From NCBI GenBank assembly GCA_050743265.1, contig JBOGEN010000154.1:1-15246 (forward strand): 15,246 nucleotides of DNA. The letters run 5' to 3'. The notes beneath the pieces are model-generated. The model was not told where the DNA came from. It did not search any database and saw only the letters and a program-made list of their open reading frames with translations. Of the stretch, positions 13,810-15,246 are shown in pieces; positions within the stretch are counted from its first letter, which is position 1; each line of letters starts with the position of its first letter. The DNA comes from JBOGEN01 sp050743265. Lineage in GTDB: Bacteria; Actinomycetota; Actinomycetes; JBOGEN01. The position numbers were made by a program, and so were the translations under genes.

Positions 13810-15176
13810 AGCGCGGACCGGCGCAGCTCGACCCGGACGGCCAGCCCTCCGGCGTCCGCCTCCTCCAGCGCCATCCGTCCCCGGCTGGCGTCGACGAGCG
13901 CGTGCGCGATCGAGAGGCCCAGCCCGGTCCCGGGCTCGTTCTGCCGCCCGGGCGCACGCCAGAACCGCTCGGTGGCCAGGGCCCGGTGCTCGGCGCTCAG
14001 CCCAGGCCCGTCGTCGCTGACGACGAGGGCGACCCACCCGTCCTCGCCGTTGGCGACCCGGACGTCGACCTGCTGCCGCGCGAACCCGGACGCGTTGTCG
14101 AGCAGGACGTCGAGCACCTGTTCGACAGAGCCGGGGTACTCCGACACCCGGGCCGAGGCGGGCCCGTCGTAGGTGACCGCCAGCACAGCCCCGAGCCGCA
14201 TGTGCCAGGTGGTCGCCATCCGCGCGGCGAGCGCGGCGACGTCGAGCGGGCGCAGGTCCGCCTCGGTCACCTCGGTTCTCGCGAGGCGCAGCAGGTCGTC
14301 GACGATCGCGGCGAGGCGCTCGGACTCGGCGACCGCGAACGCGCGCTCCTCCGCCTCCGCGGAGCCGGGCGCGAGCTCGAGCGCCTCGAGGTGCAGCCGC
14401 AACGACGTGAGCGGGTTGCGCAGCTGGTGCGAGGCGTCGGAGACGAAGGCACGCTGGCGGGCGAGCACGGCCTCGACCCGGTCCGCCATCGCGTCGAAGG
14501 ACCGGGCGAGACGCCGCAGCTCGGGGGGTCCCCCCGAGGCCGATCCGACCCGGGCGTCGAGGTTGCCCGCGGTGATCTCGTGGGCGGCGACGTCGAGGTC
14601 GTGCACCGGGCGCAGCGTCCACCGCGCCACCGGCCCGGTCAGCAGGACGGCACCGGCCAGCGCCGCCAGGCCCAGCAGCCCGTACAGCCCCCACTGCCGG
14701 ACCACCCTGCCCCGCAGGTCGTCCGTCGGGGACACGGTGACGACCGCACCGAGCACCTGGCTGCCGCTGCCCACGGGCTCGGCCACGACCAGGGGCCTGT
14801 CCCGCCACGGCCACGCGGTCGGCACCGTCTCCTGCGGCAGCCCGGTGAGCGCCCGGCGCAGCGGACTCCGCACGATGGCCTCGTCGACGGGCACGTTCCT
14901 CCGGGACGTGAGTACGGTCTTTCCGTCCGCGTCGAGTACGAGCACGGCGAAGCCGAACAGCCTGTCCGCCCGGGTGATCTCGGCACGCAGCGCGGCTCCC
15001 CGCTGGGACAGCAGGACGGGCTCGGACATCGAGGCGAAGCGCGCGGTGTCCACCGTCCGGGACACGAAGAGGCCCTGCGTCTCCTGCCGCGCGTACCCGA
15101 CCGCCAGCGGGACCTCGAACGCGAGCAGCACGGCGACGAGCAGCCCGACGTACGTGAGCACCAGCCGGCGCCGCAC
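13806..15176 (-). CDS. Sensor histidine kinase of a two-component system
   Basis: The protein has 456 residues from GTG 15176. Membrane segment 1 is at about 6-28, an extracellular sensor region spans 29-160, and membrane segment 2 is at 163-183. A HAMP linker follows (GPVARWTLRPVHDLDVAAHE). The HisKA H-box is SDASHQLRNPLTSLRLHLEA with phospho-acceptor His 250. The HATPase part has N-box Asp-Asn 360-361, G1 box DDGPG 388-392 and G2 box GTGLGLS 416-422. All catalytic motifs are intact. Phosphate would pass to a response regulator, probably encoded by the gene cut by the right edge, whose stop is three bases upstream of this start. The sensor region has no recognised ligand fold. It is convergent with FAD oxidase B, and near the TAXI binding protein, a plausible ligand-delivery partner. 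Confidence 0.95.
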   Translation of the reverse strand: MRRRLVLTYVGLLVAVLLAFEVPLAVGYARQETQGLFVSRTVDTARFASMSEPVLLSQRGAALRAEITRADRLFGFAVLVLDADGKTVLTSRRNVPVDEAIVRSPLRRALTGLPQETVPTAWPWRDRPLVVAEPVGSGSQVLGAVVTVSPTDDLRGRVVRQWGLYGLLGLAALAGAVLLTGPVARWTLRPVHDLDVAAHEITAGNLDARVGSASGGPPELRRLARSFDAMADRVEAVLARQRAFVSDASHQLRNPLTSLRLHLEALELAPGSAEAEERAFAVAESERLAAIVDDLLRLARTEVTEADLRPLDVAALAARMATTWHMRLGAVLAVTYDGPASARVSEYPGSVEQVLDVLLDNASGFARQQVDVRVANGEDGWVALVVSDDGPGLSAEHRALATERFWRAPGRQNEPGTGLGLSIAHALVDASRGRMALEEADAGGLAVRVELRRSAL

Positions 15177-15179
15177 GGC

Positions 15180-15246
15180 TCAGCCCCCGCTCGTGTCGGC
15201 GCCACTCGTGTCGGCGCCAGGCGTCTCGGCGCCGGGCGGGCCGGCG
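15180..15246 (-). CDS. C-terminal tail of an upstream gene, probably the response regulator (partial)
   Basis: A frame open to the right edge ends at TGA 15180-15182, three bases before the kinase GTG. The visible tail reads AGPPGAETPGADTSGADTSGG, a low-complexity Gly/Ala/Asp/Thr extension. No response-regulator motif can be seen in these 21 residues. The function is inferred only from the tight spacing to a histidine kinase gene, the usual order in actinomycetes. Confidence 0.5.
   Translation of the reverse strand, partial: AGPPGAETPGADTSGADTSGG
15192..15236. repeat. Three 15-bp tandem units in the tail of the right-edge gene
   Basis: Units 15192-15206, 15207-15221 and 15222-15236 begin CGTGTCGGCGCC, CGTGTCGGCGCC and CGTCTCGGCGCC. 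Each carries GGCGCC and keeps frame, giving the GADTS-type peptide repeat. Confidence 0.7.

Noticed and set aside
12322..14814. Long minus-strand frame opposite FAD oxidase B and through the kinase
   Set aside because: It overlaps two well-supported genes and shows only low-complexity Arg/Ala/Val sequence.

Overview
The window is very GC-rich, with dense open frames, third codon positions that are almost all G or C, Shine-Dalgarno sites of the AGGAG type and several GTG starts. This points to a chromosome segment of an actinomycete (Actinomycetota). No rRNA, tRNA, CRISPR array, transposase or integrase was seen. Gene content does not allow a genus call.

Layout. Left edge: the 3' end of a plus-strand gene for a Gly/Ser-rich protein with a C-terminal membrane anchor (to 412), facing a gamma-glutamylcyclotransferase-like gene (1191-451, minus). 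A small orphan gene follows (1356-1691, plus), convergent with a long minus-strand run: a large ATP-binding LuxR regulator (4708-1712), a 52-residue small protein with a good ribosome binding site (4983-4825), an M23 metallopeptidase with a Gly-Gln repeat tail (6015-5098), an ArsR-like winged-helix regulator (6667-6104), an FAD-linked oxidase (8138-6708), an SDR protein lacking the usual Tyr/Lys pair (9020-8247), a DHDPS/NAL-family aldolase or lyase (9935-9033) and a glutaryl-CoA dehydrogenase-type enzyme (11196-10015). Diverging from the last is a plus-strand pair: a TAXI-type solute-binding lipoprotein (11362-12318) and a second FAD-linked oxidase (12433-13809). That oxidase ends stop-to-stop inside one CTAG with a sensor histidine kinase (15176-13806, minus). 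Three bases upstream of the kinase the 3' end of another minus-strand gene runs off the right edge, most likely its response regulator.

How the genes may work together. Aldolase/lyase, SDR and FAD oxidase are co-directional and closely packed (aldolase and SDR are translationally coupled), so they look like a small catabolic or modification operon of unknown substrate, possibly read after the acyl-CoA dehydrogenase. The ArsR-like regulator and the M23 peptidase look like a second unit with its own promoter (TTGACA plus an 8-bp tandem repeat). The TAXI protein has no TRAP permease here and lies beside a two-component system, which suggests ligand sensing rather than transport; this is inference.

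No textbook defence or mobile system is visible. The most unusual signals are at DNA level: nearly every gene boundary carries a short perfect or near-perfect tandem repeat (8, 11, 14, 15 or 21 bp), two of them starting at a stop codon; a 13-bp perfect hairpin lies ahead of the FAD oxidase; and the palindrome CGTACG recurs in all codon registers and between genes.
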